From an uncultured Clostridia bacterium (GTDB taxonomy: Bacteria; Bacillota; Clostridia; Oscillospirales; Ruminococcaceae): 64,000 nucleotides of DNA. Below the pieces are notes generated by a model that was given only the letters and a program-made list of their open reading frames with translations, was not told the DNA's origin and did not search any database. Location of the stretch: assembly GCA_947623585.1 (NCBI GenBank), contig CANQHA010000011.1:1-64000 (forward strand), written 5' to 3'. A program made the position numbers and the translations under genes. This document shows positions 8,022 through 15,997 of this stretch, piece by piece (within the stretch, counting starts at the first letter, position 1; each line of letters begins with the position of its first letter).

Positions 8022-8237
8022 CTATTTTCTTTTTGGATAGCGCGTCTTCACGTCGGTCAGGCCGAGAAGGTAATCGACCGATACGTTGTAAAAGTTTGCC
8101 AGCGCTATCAATGCGGCTATCGGTATCTGACGTTTTTCATTTTCATACTGTGAATAAGTATTCGGTCGAACGTGCAGATAAGCTGCCAACACTTTTTGAG
8201 ATATGTCGCTGTCTTCGCGAATGTCCTTTAAACGCAT
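8022..8237 (-). CDS. Small XRE-family transcriptional regulator
   Basis: A 71-residue protein that is almost only a helix-turn-helix (MRLKDIREDSDISQKVLAAY, then VRPNTYSQYENEKRQIP), with the family motif FYNVSVDYLLGLTD and a basic tail (KTRYPKRK). It starts about 80 bases from the divergent small gene at 8341. Its -10 (TATAAT, minus strand, 8273-8278) abuts a perfect ATATCAC-N5-GTGATAT palindrome at 8277-8295. I infer that the XRE proteins repress this divergent promoter region. Its own terminator is at 7976-8015. Confidence 0.85.
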   Translation of the reverse strand: MRLKDIREDSDISQKVLAAYLHVRPNTYSQYENEKRQIPIAALIALANFYNVSVDYLLGLTDVKTRYPKRK

Positions 8238-8276
8238 ATTTTCACCCGCTTTGGATTTCTATGCGTTAATTATATT

Positions 8277-8295
8277 ATATCACGTTTTGTGATAT
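8277..8295. promoter_or_regulatory. Palindromic operator candidate
   Basis: ATATCAC (8277-8283), five bases, GTGATAT (8289-8295): a perfect 7+7 inverted repeat between the divergent promoters of the genes at 8022-8237 and 8341-8565. The right arm touches the plus-strand -35. A further half site, TTGTGATATT at 8312-8321, covers the plus-strand -10. Confidence 0.7.
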
Positions 8296-8323
8296 TGACA
8301 TAGTTCTCAAGTTGTGATATTTT
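8295..8323 (+). promoter_or_regulatory. Promoter of the small gene at 8341
   Basis: TTGACA (8295-8300), 17 bases, TATTTT (8318-8323). The operator-like TTGTGATATT overlaps the -10. Confidence 0.65.
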
Positions 8324-8340
8324 ATAAAGGGTGATGTAAA

Positions 8341-8565
8341 TTGACTAAAAATGATTTAAATCTTGCACGTGCGACGATAGCGGATATTGCAAAAGAAAAC
8401 AGAAAAACCGTAGACGAGGTTAGAAGCGAAATGAAAAAGGCCATCGCGGCGGCATACGACCGCTCGAATCCCGCTTGGAAGGACTTTCCGAGCGGCCCGC
8501 CCGAACCCGAGGAGCTGATAATTTACGTTCGCAATCAAATAAATAAAAATCCCTCCGGAAGCTGA
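8341..8565 (+). CDS. Small protein, possibly Spo0A-C-domain-like
   Basis: A 74-residue protein starting at TTG (8341), preceded by AAGGGTGA; the nearby ATG at 8351 is out of frame. The middle reads IADIAKENRKTVDEVRSEMK followed by KAIAAAYD and a Pro-rich PSGPPEPEELIIYV. This resembles short clostridial proteins often labelled Spo0A C-terminal-like HTH, but the similarity is from memory and weak. It is divergent from an XRE gene and probably repressed through the shared operators. The stop codon lies in the loop of the following terminator. A small DNA-binding or adaptor protein is the best guess. Confidence 0.65.
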   Translation: MTKNDLNLARATIADIAKENRKTVDEVRSEMKKAIAAAYDRSNPAWKDFPSGPPEPEELIIYVRNQINKNPSGS

Positions 8566-8582
8566 CCGGAGGGACTTTTTTA
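8545..8582. terminator. Terminator shared with the hydrogenase operon end
   Basis: CCCTCCGG (8551-8558) / CCGGAGGG (8566-8573), with ACTTTTTT on the plus side and an A-rich stretch on the other. It stands between the convergent ends at 8565 and 8583. Confidence 0.8.
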
Positions 8583-10340
8583 TTACTTCACAACGCTCTT
8601 TGAGCGGTCTACATAGCTTGTGTGCAGAACCTCGTGGGCCTTGTGGCTGCCGGGCTCGCCGAAGAACTCTTTGTAAATCGTCTTGACGGCTTCGCTCTCG
8701 TGGCTCTTGCGCTTGACGTTTGCGGCGTCATAGCTGTAAAGCGCCTTGGCGCGCTTGCCCTTGATATCGACGGTCGAGCGGATAGAAGCGGGCTGAATCG
8801 GCTGGCCGCCTCCGTTTACGCAGCCGCCGGGGCAGCACATGACTTCGATGAAGTGATAGTTCTTTTCGCCGTTTTCAACAGCGGTGAGAACCTCGTGCAC
8901 GGCGTCGAGCCCCGAAACAACGCAGATATTGACGTCGGTTCCGGCGATGTTGAGAGTGGCTTCCTTAATGGCGTCGGTGCCGCGAACGGCGTGGTAATCA
9001 ACATTGTCGATGACCTTGCCCTCCATGACCTCGGCAACGGTTCTGAGCGCGGCTTCCATAACGCCGCCGGTCGCGCCGAAGATGACGCCCGCGCCGGTTC
9101 CGTCTCCCAGAGGACTGTCAAACTTCTCGTCGGGCAGGTTTTTGAAGTCGATACCGGCTCTCTTGATCATTCTTGCAAGCTCGCGGGTGGTTATCGAAAT
9201 ATCGAGGTCGGGAAGTCCCGCGGCGGACTGATCGTCGCGCTTGATCTCAAACTTCTTGGCGGTGCAGGGCATGACCGAGACGGAAACGATGTTTTTCGGG
9301 TCGATTCCGTTCTTTTCGGCATACCATGTTTTGATGATAGCGCCGAACATCTGCTGAGGAGATTTGCAGCTTGAAAGGTTGGGAATGAGTCCGGGGTGAT
9401 AAGTCTCGCAGAACTTGACCCAGCCGGGCGAGCAGGAGGTTATCATCGGCAGAACGCCGCCGTTTTTGAGGCGGTGGATAAACTCGGTTCCCTCTTCCAT
9501 GATGGTGAAGTCCGCTCCGACGTCGGTATCGAACACCTTGTCGAATCCGAGGCGGCGAAGCGCGGCGACCATTTTGCCCTCAACGCCGGTGCCGATCTCC
9601 ATGCCGAATTCTTCGCCCAAAGCGGCGCGAACGGCGGGAGCGGTCTGAACGATGACGACCTTTTCGGGGTCGTTGATGGCGGCGAACACCTTGTCGGTAT
9701 CGTCTTTTTCTCTGAGAGCTCCGGTCGGGCAGGCAACGATGCACTGACCGCAGCTTACGCAGCCGACGTCGGCGAGCGGAAGGCCGAAGCCGGTGGAGAT
9801 GTTGGTGTCGATTCCGCGGTCGTTGGTGCCGATAACTGCGACGTGCTGAGCCTTGCAGGCGGCTACGCAGCGGCGGCAGAGAACGCACTTGTTATTGTCG
9901 CGGATCATGTGGGCCGAGGAGGCGTCAAGCTCATAGTGAGGCTTTTCGCCGTCGAACTTGCCCTCGTCTTCGATGCCGTAATCGCGGCAGAGCTTCTGGA
10001 ATTCGCAGTTGTCCGATCTCACGCAGGAGAGGCATTTGCGGTCGTGGGTCGAAAGGAGAAGCTCGAGGGTCATTTTGCGGGATTTCTGGACCGCGACCGA
10101 GTTGGTTTTAACTTCCATTCCCTCGGTGACGGGATATACGCAGGAGGCTACGGTTCTGAAGCCTCTGCCCTCGTTTGCCTCAACAACGCAGATTCGGCAG
10201 GCGCCTATCTGGTTGAGATCCTTAAGATAGCAAAGGGTGGGAACGTTTATGCCCGCCTGTCTTGCGGCCTCAAGGATAGTGGTGCCGTCGGGCACGCTGA
10301 CGGCGACGCCGTCTATCTTTAGATTTATCATTTTATCCAT
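8583..10340 (-). CDS. hydA: [FeFe] hydrogenase catalytic subunit (HydA/HndD type)
   Basis: A 585-residue hydrogenase that reduces protons to H2. Domains in order: a plant-type [2Fe-2S] domain (Cys37, 48, 51, 67), a His99-Cys103-Cys106-Cys112 cluster site, two [4Fe-4S] sites (Cys152-162 and Cys194-204), the H-cluster domain and a C-terminal small-subunit-like tail. H-cluster motifs are TSCSPGW (301-307), MPCTAKKFE (357-365) and VMCCPGGCVNGGGQP (500-514). The first has Ser where clostridial CpI has its second Cys, and the last has Cys where CpI has Ala. It is the last gene of a ten-gene operon, 18 bases after hydB, and fits the NAD(H)- and ferredoxin-linked bifurcating HydABC/Hnd complexes. Confidence 0.93.
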   Translation of the reverse strand: MDKMINLKIDGVAVSVPDGTTILEAARQAGINVPTLCYLKDLNQIGACRICVVEANEGRGFRTVASCVYPVTEGMEVKTNSVAVQKSRKMTLELLLSTHDRKCLSCVRSDNCEFQKLCRDYGIEDEGKFDGEKPHYELDASSAHMIRDNNKCVLCRRCVAACKAQHVAVIGTNDRGIDTNISTGFGLPLADVGCVSCGQCIVACPTGALREKDDTDKVFAAINDPEKVVIVQTAPAVRAALGEEFGMEIGTGVEGKMVAALRRLGFDKVFDTDVGADFTIMEEGTEFIHRLKNGGVLPMITSCSPGWVKFCETYHPGLIPNLSSCKSPQQMFGAIIKTWYAEKNGIDPKNIVSVSVMPCTAKKFEIKRDDQSAAGLPDLDISITTRELARMIKRAGIDFKNLPDEKFDSPLGDGTGAGVIFGATGGVMEAALRTVAEVMEGKVIDNVDYHAVRGTDAIKEATLNIAGTDVNICVVSGLDAVHEVLTAVENGEKNYHFIEVMCCPGGCVNGGGQPIQPASIRSTVDIKGKRAKALYSYDAANVKRKSHESEAVKTIYKEFFGEPGSHKAHEVLHTSYVDRSKSVVK

Positions 10341-10358
10341 AATTACGCGACTTCCTCC

Positions 10359-12185
10359 TTATTCCTTGGAAATGGCCTTGAACTTGCAGGCCGCCATGCA
10401 GGCGCCGCACTTGACGCACTTCTGCGGATCGATCTCCATAGCGGGCAGCTTTTTGCCGGGAGCAGTGTAATCGGTCTTTGAAATGGCGGCGGCAGGGCAC
10501 TGTCTTGCGCACATTCCGCAGCCTATGCACTTCTCTCTGTCGATCTTATAGGTCAGCAGCTTCTTGCAGACGCCGGCGGGGCACTTCTTATCGACGATAT
10601 GCGCGACATACTCGTCTCTGAAGTAACGGAGGGTGGAAAGAACAGGGTTAGGAGCGGTCTGCCCGAGTCCGCAGAGGGCGTTGTTCTTGATGTAATAGCA
10701 AAGCTCTTCCATTTCGTCGAGGTCTTCCATTGTGCCCTTGCCCTCGGTGATCTTGGTGAGCATTTCAAGAAGCCTCTTTGTGCCGACGCGGCAGGGCGTG
10801 CACTTTCCGCAGGATTCGTCAACGGTGAATTCGAGGAAGAATTTTGCGATATCGACCATGCAGTTGTCCTCGTCCATGACGATAAGTCCACCCGAGCCCA
10901 TCATCGAGCCGATAGCGATGAGGTTGTCATAGTCGATCGGAACGTCAAGGTGCTCTGCGGGGATGCATCCGCCGGAAGGACCGCCGGTCTGAGCGGCTTT
11001 AAACTTTTTGCCGTTCGGGATTCCGCCGCCGATTTCTTCGACTATCTGGCGAAGGGTGGTGCCCATAGGAACCTCGACAAGGCCGGTGTGCTTGATCTTT
11101 CCGCCGAGAGCGAACACCTTTGTGCCCTTAGACTTCTCGGTACCCATTGAGGCGAACCAATCCGCGCCCTTGAGGATTATCTGAGGAATGTTGGCGTAAG
11201 TCTCGACGTTGTTTAAAATCGTAGGCTTGCCGAAAAGACCCTTTACGGCAGGGAACGGAGGACGGGGTCTCGGCTCGCCTCTCTTGCCCTCGATAGAGGT
11301 CATAAGAGCGGTCTCTTCTCCGCAGACGAAGGCGCCCGCGCCGAGCCTTAACTCGATGTCGAAGTCAAAGCCGGTCCCGAAGATATTTTTACCCAAAAGT
11401 CCGTATTCATGTGCCTGCTGGATAGCGATTTTAAGTCTTGATACCGCGATCGGGTATTCGGCTCTTACATAGATGAAGCCCTGATTTGCGCCGATAGCGT
11501 ATCCGGCGATAGCCATTGCCTCGAGGACTGCGTGGGGGTCGCCTTCCAAAACCGAGCGGTCCATAAATGCGCCCGGGTCGCCCTCGTCGGCGTTGCAGCA
11601 AACGTATTTCTGGTCGGCGTCGGGAACGAGAGTTCTCGCCATCGACCATTTTCTGCCGGTCGGGAATCCTGCGCCGCCGCGGCCTCTAAGACCGGATTTA
11701 AGCACCACGTCGATGACCTCCTCAGGGGTCATTTCGGTGAGGACTTTTCCGAGCGCCTGATAGCCGTCCATGGCTATGTACTCGTCGATGTTTTCGGGGT
11801 TGATGACGCCGCAGTTTCTGAGCGCGACGCGGTGCTGCGCCTTATAGAAAGCGGTGTCGGAAAGAGAGACGTCGGCAACGTTATCGACCTTCTCGGCGCC
11901 GGTATCGGCATAGACAAGGCGCTCAACGACTCTTCCCTTGAGAAGATGCTCCGAAACTATTTCGGGAACGTCGTCGGTCGTTACTCTCGAATAAAAGGTG
12001 CCGTCGGGGTAGATGATCACGACGGGGCCGAGGGCGCAAAGACCGAAGCAACCGGTCTGCACCAATTTGACCTCTTCGGAAAGTCCCGCGATCTCGATCT
12101 GCTCGTTAAAAGCCTGCTGGATCGCCTTCGAGCCGGAAGAGGTGCAGCCTGTACCGCCGCAAATCAGCACTTGTGCACGAATCAT
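10359..12185 (-). CDS. hydB: Hydrogenase NADH/FMN-binding subunit (HydB/HndC, NuoF-like)
   Basis: A 608-residue flavoprotein subunit that exchanges electrons with NAD(P)H. Residues 1-90 form a thioredoxin-like [2Fe-2S] domain (Cys9, 14, 46, 50). The NuoF core follows with the FMN/NADH motifs GLRGRGGAGFPTGRKW, NADEGDPGAF and FVCGEETALMTSIEG, then the SCGKCTPCRVG [4Fe-4S] site. The C-terminus adds two ferredoxin [4Fe-4S] motifs (CIGCGMCARQCP and CVKCGACMAACK). That architecture matches HydB/HndC of trimeric or tetrameric bifurcating hydrogenases rather than complex I NuoF. A good AGGAGG ribosome site precedes the ATG. It sits between the HndB-like and HydA genes. Confidence 0.93.
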   Translation of the reverse strand: MIRAQVLICGGTGCTSSGSKAIQQAFNEQIEIAGLSEEVKLVQTGCFGLCALGPVVIIYPDGTFYSRVTTDDVPEIVSEHLLKGRVVERLVYADTGAEKVDNVADVSLSDTAFYKAQHRVALRNCGVINPENIDEYIAMDGYQALGKVLTEMTPEEVIDVVLKSGLRGRGGAGFPTGRKWSMARTLVPDADQKYVCCNADEGDPGAFMDRSVLEGDPHAVLEAMAIAGYAIGANQGFIYVRAEYPIAVSRLKIAIQQAHEYGLLGKNIFGTGFDFDIELRLGAGAFVCGEETALMTSIEGKRGEPRPRPPFPAVKGLFGKPTILNNVETYANIPQIILKGADWFASMGTEKSKGTKVFALGGKIKHTGLVEVPMGTTLRQIVEEIGGGIPNGKKFKAAQTGGPSGGCIPAEHLDVPIDYDNLIAIGSMMGSGGLIVMDEDNCMVDIAKFFLEFTVDESCGKCTPCRVGTKRLLEMLTKITEGKGTMEDLDEMEELCYYIKNNALCGLGQTAPNPVLSTLRYFRDEYVAHIVDKKCPAGVCKKLLTYKIDREKCIGCGMCARQCPAAAISKTDYTAPGKKLPAMEIDPQKCVKCGACMAACKFKAISKE

Positions 12186-12218
12186 AATTTTATATACCTC
12201 CTAAAAATTATACTTTGA

Positions 12219-12587
12219 TCACTGGTTCTGCCCGATAGTGTATTCCGCGACGGGAGAACCGCCCTTGAGGTGCTTTTCGATGACCTCTTTTGCCTTGTCG
12301 GCGGTCATTTTCACATAGGTGACCTTTTCCTTGCCGCTTTCAAAGACCTCGACGACGGGCTCGTACTGGCAGATGCCGATGCAACCGGTCTGGGTGACGG
12401 TTACCTTATCGGAAAGCCCCGCGTTTGCGACGCCCTCGACAAAAGCCGAAAGGACCGGTCTGGCTCCGGCTGCGATTCCGCAGGTAGCCATTCCGACGAC
12501 TACGCGAATGTCGCCCTGACCTTCGCGCAAAACGACTCTGTCCTTCATTTTTTCTCTGATTGCTGCGAGTTCTGCTAATGATTTCAT
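12219..12587 (-). CDS. [2Fe-2S] thioredoxin-like ferredoxin subunit (HndB type)
   Basis: A 122-residue protein with the thioredoxin-like ferredoxin cysteine pattern: Cys in ATCGIAAGA, then QTGCIGIC. It resembles HndB of NADP-reducing hydrogenases, and closely parallels the N-terminal domain of the next gene product (shared TQTGC.G.C). The CIGIC pair is intact; only one Cys is visible in the first loop, where two are usual, so cluster coordination should be checked. It presumably carries electrons within the hydrogenase complex. It lies 33 bases from hydB and 40 from the preceding ATPase gene. Confidence 0.85.
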   Translation of the reverse strand: MKSLAELAAIREKMKDRVVLREGQGDIRVVVGMATCGIAAGARPVLSAFVEGVANAGLSDKVTVTQTGCIGICQYEPVVEVFESGKEKVTYVKMTADKAKEVIEKHLKGGSPVAEYTIGQNQ

Positions 12588-12627
12588 TTTGATCTATCCT
12601 TTCTCAAAAGTTTTTATAATGATTTTA

Positions 12628-13182
12628 TTAGCTGACTTCATGATATTGCTCTTTGAGGTTTTCGCTTATCCACATCAAAACCTCGGGATTGTCGAGCGGA
12701 ACTTCGTCGCCGAGGACCTCACGAAGCTCCTTTGTGTCGAGCCTGACTTCGCGGTCCGGCATTTTGTGTACGAACAGAAAGTCAATGTCGGGGCTGCCCT
12801 GAATAAGGGTCACCACCGAGCCGCAAACGTCTCCGAGCGGGGTCATGTCGATATGGTCTTTATAAAACAGCGCCGTGGTTTTTGTGCCGTGATCCAAAGG
12901 GTGAGCGCTTTCGTGCTTCGAGGTTATTTCGAGCTTTCCGCCCGTCTGCTCGGCCTGAAGTTTCAAAAGAGGTATCCCGAGCCCGACCGAGCGTGTGGTT
13001 CTTGTGGTGCAGAAAGGGTCGGCGACGTTTTTTAAAAATTCCGGCGTCATGCCGCAGCCGTCGTCCGAGATGGATATTTCAAGGGTGCGCTCGGTCTCCT
13101 CAATTGAGATGACGACGTTTTTCGCGCCCGCCTTTACCGAGTTTTTTGCGACGTCAAGAATGTTCAGCGAAAGCTCTTTCAT
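12628..13182 (-). CDS. GHKL ATPase domain protein in hydrogenase operon
   Basis: A 184-residue protein with a Bergerat-fold (histidine kinase/Hsp90/MutL) ATP site: N box ILDVAKNSVKAGAKNV, G1 box DDGCGM and G2 box VGLGIPLL. No phospho-acceptor His or sensor domain is visible. Residues beyond ~110 form a separate tail of unknown fold. It overlaps the PHP gene by four bases. Such proteins recur in clostridial hydrogenase operons, and a kinase role toward the neighbouring DRTGG or hydrogenase-like proteins is inference. Confidence 0.8.
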   Translation of the reverse strand: MKELSLNILDVAKNSVKAGAKNVVISIEETERTLEISISDDGCGMTPEFLKNVADPFCTTRTTRSVGLGIPLLKLQAEQTGGKLEITSKHESAHPLDHGTKTTALFYKDHIDMTPLGDVCGSVVTLIQGSPDIDFLFVHKMPDREVRLDTKELREVLGDEVPLDNPEVLMWISENLKEQYHEVS

Positions 13183-13919
13183 TTGGCGTCACCTCTCAGC
13201 TTTTCAAAAAGTCTTTTTCTGACGAGCGCGGAGGAATAAGGCTCGTCGTCAAGGTCGAAATATGCGTCGGCGTCCCTTATGTCCCAAAGATAGTGGGCGT
13301 CCGAGCTTATTACTATCTGCATTTTTTCGAGAACGGGGTATTTTTCAAGGTGCGAAGCGATCTTCTCTTTGTCGTGAAGCTCGGCGCAGCCGAAAAACGG
13401 CGTCTCGGGGAAGGTGCCCAAAACGGCGATGATGCCGTTCGCCTGCCTGTCGATATGCGCGGGATAGCATATGCCGCCGTATTTTTTGACGATATCCGGA
13501 GCTTCCTCAACGGTTATCTCCGTCGCGTTCGGAAGCATGAAATCGTCGGTCCCGACGACGTTTTCCTCGTCGTCCATGATAAGCTGGTCTCCGAAAATAT
13601 CGACGCGGTTGGGGATTTTTATTCTCCGCGAATCCACCTCGTCTCCGAAAGCGAGGGCGTTTTCAAGCTGCTCGAAAAGGCAGACAACGTGAATGTCCTC
13701 AGCGGTGGTAAGCTCCATTCCGGCGACGGGTATCACGCCGTATTTTTTGCAGGCTTTGAAAAAAGCCGGGCAGTTTTTCACCGAATTGTGGTCCGTCAGC
13801 GCCATTATCTGAATCCCGGCGAGGGTCGCGGTGCCGGCGATGTTTGCAGGGGTCATGTCGTTATCGGCGCAGGGCGAAAGGCAGGAATGTATGTGCAAAT
13901 CATATGTATATCTGCTCAT
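13179..13919 (-). CDS. PHP-domain phosphoesterase
   Basis: A 246-residue member of the PHP metal-dependent phosphoesterase family. The metal ligands are visible in YDLHIHSCLSPCADND near the start, the family segment GIQIMALTDHNSV, a GMELTT motif, and YPAHIDR and SSDAHYLWD later in the chain. The substrate could be a phosphoprotein, a nucleotide or another phosphoester. It sits between an ATPase and a DRTGG gene with four-base overlaps on both sides, so it is translationally coupled to them. I infer it is the phosphatase arm of the cassette. Confidence 0.85.
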   Translation of the reverse strand: MSRYTYDLHIHSCLSPCADNDMTPANIAGTATLAGIQIMALTDHNSVKNCPAFFKACKKYGVIPVAGMELTTAEDIHVVCLFEQLENALAFGDEVDSRRIKIPNRVDIFGDQLIMDDEENVVGTDDFMLPNATEITVEEAPDIVKKYGGICYPAHIDRQANGIIAVLGTFPETPFFGCAELHDKEKIASHLEKYPVLEKMQIVISSDAHYLWDIRDADAYFDLDDEPYSSALVRKRLFEKLRGDAK

Positions 13920-14242
13920 ATCAGCCTCGCAAGCTGTTTTGCCGCCTCAAATGTCGGCAGCTCGGTGGAAATAATGTTTATCCCTCGCGCCTCGGCGGCT
14001 TCTTTAACGCCGTCGTCGGGCTGAACGCCCTCAGAGAGGATTATCGCCGAAACGTCGCAGAGGGTGGCTACCGCCGCGATGTTCATGTTTGTCATTATCG
14101 TTATCCACGCCTGATCGGCTTTTGCTCTGCCCATGACCCAGCTCAGAAGATCTCCGCAGTATCCGCCCGAGATCTCACGATCGGGCTCGGGAAGACAGAC
14201 GGCGGAAAAACCGCTCTGCTCCGAAAGCTGTTTCACGGTCAT
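13916..14242 (-). CDS. DRTGG-like domain protein 2
   Basis: A 108-residue protein matching the small single-domain DRTGG-type proteins (the regulatory fold next to HPr kinase and CBS domains). Features are SGGYCGDLLSWVMGRAKADQ and an Ala/Val-rich alternating beta-alpha core (IAAVATLCDVSAIILSEG, then GINIISTELPTFEAA). No catalytic residues are evident, so it more likely binds a ligand or phosphate-bearing partner. It overlaps both neighbours by four bases. A second, diverged DRTGG gene lies in the same operon at 15990-16346. Confidence 0.75.
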   Translation of the reverse strand: MTVKQLSEQSGFSAVCLPEPDREISGGYCGDLLSWVMGRAKADQAWITIMTNMNIAAVATLCDVSAIILSEGVQPDDGVKEAAEARGINIISTELPTFEAAKQLARLI

Positions 14243-15546
14243 ATCGGGTCAACCTTTCTTTCAAAAGAATCGTCGATCTGGCGCACCGGCTCGCCGTTTG
14301 CAAGCCTGTGGGCGCGGATTATGCAGCTTTCAAGCGAGCGCTCGCCCTTGACCACGTCCTCGGCGAAAGCGCGGCAGTTGGGCGCTCCGCACGAGCCGCA
14401 GTCGATCCCGGGGAGCTCGTCTCTCAGCTTCTGAATGTCCGACATCATTTTCATGGATTCGCCGATGGAAGCTCCGAGGCGGTTCATCGGCTTGTAGTCG
14501 GGAACGTCCTCGAAGAAATATTCGGGCGGAATGTATTTTTCGTCTTCGCCGAGAAAATTCTGCGAGACGGGAAGATAGCGTCTTAAAGTCTGAAGCCTCG
14601 CCTTTGCGATGAACGGATTCTCAACGGTCATAACGCCGCCGACGCAGCCGCCGGGGCAGGCGTTAAGCTCGATGAATTCAAGCTGAGGAATGGTGCCGTT
14701 TTCGATTTGGTCGAGCATCTCGACGACGTTCTCAATACTGTCGGCCGCCAGATATTTGTCGTTGAAGATAGCGGTCGCCTCTCCGCCGCTCGCGGCCCAG
14801 CTTATTCCTATCATCCCCGATTTCGAGACGGGCTGTGGCGCCTTGTCGCGGCTCATGAGGTTTAAAAGAGAGAAATATATGTCGCTCATCGAGACGACGA
14901 GGTCGATAGCGGATTTATAAGAGCCGAAGCCGTTTTTGACATAGCTTGTCTTCGCGGGGCAGGGCGAGATGAAGCATACCGCGATATCCTCGTCTTTAAG
15001 CTCGGGGTGCTCGCGGCGGGCTTTTTTTCGAGCCTCGATAGCCGCGATCTCCATCGGCGGGAGGATAGGCAGCAGATTGTCTTTAAGATAAGGGAATCTC
15101 AGCGCGATAAGCCTTGCGATGACGGGGCAGGCCGAGCTTATTACCGGCTTTTTTATGCCCTCGGTCTTGAGATAAAGTCTTGTATATTCCGAAACTATCT
15201 CTGCCGCCTGAGAGACCTCATAGACGTCGTTAAAGCCCATGTCCAGAAGTCCCTGCAAGACATAGTCGATATCGTCGAGCCCCTCGAACTGGCCGTAAAG
15301 AGTCGGCGCGGGTAGGGCGATGCGCCACTTATAGTCATAAAGGTGGTCCAGCTTGTTGCAGGTAGCGATTTTTGCGTGGTGCTGACAGACCCTTATGCAT
15401 TCTCCGCAGTCGATGCAGCGGTCGGGGTTTATCGAAGCCTTGCCGCCGTCAACTCTTATCGCCTCGGTGGGGCAGCGTTTGATGCAGGTGGTGCAGCCGG
15501 TGCAGCGCGAAGCGTCAAGCGAGACGGAATGTTCGTATGTATTCAT
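14239..15546 (-). CDS. Degenerate hydrogenase-like sensor protein (HydS-like)
   Basis: A 435-residue protein related to hydrogenase large subunits but altered. It opens with two [4Fe-4S] motifs (CTGCTTCIKRCP, CIDCGECIRVC), continues as a hydrogenase large-subunit domain, and ends with a four-Cys Fe-S domain (LPGIDCGSCGAPNC). H-cluster-loop equivalents are SSACP, SPCPAK and NACPGGCVGGVM. The four cysteines expected to bind the cluster remain, but the adjacent proton-relay Cys is Ala, and the GGGxP motif after loop 3 is GGVM. That argues for a sensory or low-activity protein rather than the main catalyst. It lies in the middle of the regulatory cassette. Confidence 0.82.
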   Translation of the reverse strand: MNTYEHSVSLDASRCTGCTTCIKRCPTEAIRVDGGKASINPDRCIDCGECIRVCQHHAKIATCNKLDHLYDYKWRIALPAPTLYGQFEGLDDIDYVLQGLLDMGFNDVYEVSQAAEIVSEYTRLYLKTEGIKKPVISSACPVIARLIALRFPYLKDNLLPILPPMEIAAIEARKKARREHPELKDEDIAVCFISPCPAKTSYVKNGFGSYKSAIDLVVSMSDIYFSLLNLMSRDKAPQPVSKSGMIGISWAASGGEATAIFNDKYLAADSIENVVEMLDQIENGTIPQLEFIELNACPGGCVGGVMTVENPFIAKARLQTLRRYLPVSQNFLGEDEKYIPPEYFFEDVPDYKPMNRLGASIGESMKMMSDIQKLRDELPGIDCGSCGAPNCRAFAEDVVKGERSLESCIIRAHRLANGEPVRQIDDSFERKVDPI

Positions 15547-15574
15547 AATTTCACCAAAGAATTATCGGACGCGC

Positions 15575-15997
15575 TCAGAATTTTACCGTCATGGTTATGC
15601 AGGTGCCTTTTCCGAGCTCGGTTTCGATCTTCATATCGTCGGTATATCGCTTCATGTTCGGAAGTCCCATTCCGGCGCCGAAGCCCAGCGAACGTATATT
15701 GTCGGGCGCGGTGGAATATCCCTCTTTCATGGCAAGCTCGATGTTGGGAATCCCCGGGCCGTGGTCGTTCAAAATGATGACGATGCGGTCCTCATAGACG
15801 ATAACGTCGGCCTCGCCTCCGTGGGCGTGGATCACCATGTTGATCTCGCCCTCATACATTGCGATGGAAACGCGGCGGATAGCCTCGGCGGGAATACCGA
15901 GCTCCCTTAGATTTTTCTTGACCTGAACCGAAGCCTGACCGGCTGAGGTAAAGCTCTGTCCGTTGACGTCAAAGTGGAATCTGAGGGACTCACTCAT
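15575..15997 (-). CDS. RsbW-like anti-sigma/serine kinase ATPase
   Basis: A 140-residue GHKL ATPase of the anti-sigma-factor/serine-kinase class. N box: YEGEINMVIHA; G1: DHGPGIP; G2: GFGAGMGLPNMKRY. I start at the ATG at 15995-15997 (MSESLRFHF), which has GGAG seven bases upstream; the longer in-frame start at 16051 lies inside the upstream gene. It overlaps the DRTGG-1 gene by eight bases. It differs from the other GHKL ATPase of the operon, so the cassette carries two distinct kinases. Targets are unknown. Confidence 0.82.
   Translation of the reverse strand: MSESLRFHFDVNGQSFTSAGQASVQVKKNLRELGIPAEAIRRVSIAMYEGEINMVIHAHGGEADVIVYEDRIVIILNDHGPGIPNIELAMKEGYSTAPDNIRSLGFGAGMGLPNMKRYTDDMKIETELGKGTCITMTVKF

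Noticed and set aside
7589..8565. A prophage or conjugative element around the XRE genes
   Set aside because: No integrase, replication, capsid or relaxase gene and no att repeats were seen; only two regulators and one small gene.
9396..10322. A 308-codon plus-strand ORF opposite hydA
   Set aside because: It is an antisense shadow of the hydA gene; the Ala/Gly/Val/Asp-rich translation has no motifs and no ribosome site, while hydA has all family motifs.
11532..12218. A 228-codon plus-strand ORF opposite hydB
   Set aside because: Antisense shadow of hydB with the same low-complexity look; no ribosome site.
13146..14024. A 292-codon plus-strand ORF opposite the PHP gene
   Set aside because: Antisense shadow; the minus-strand PHP gene has its metal motifs and coupled neighbours.
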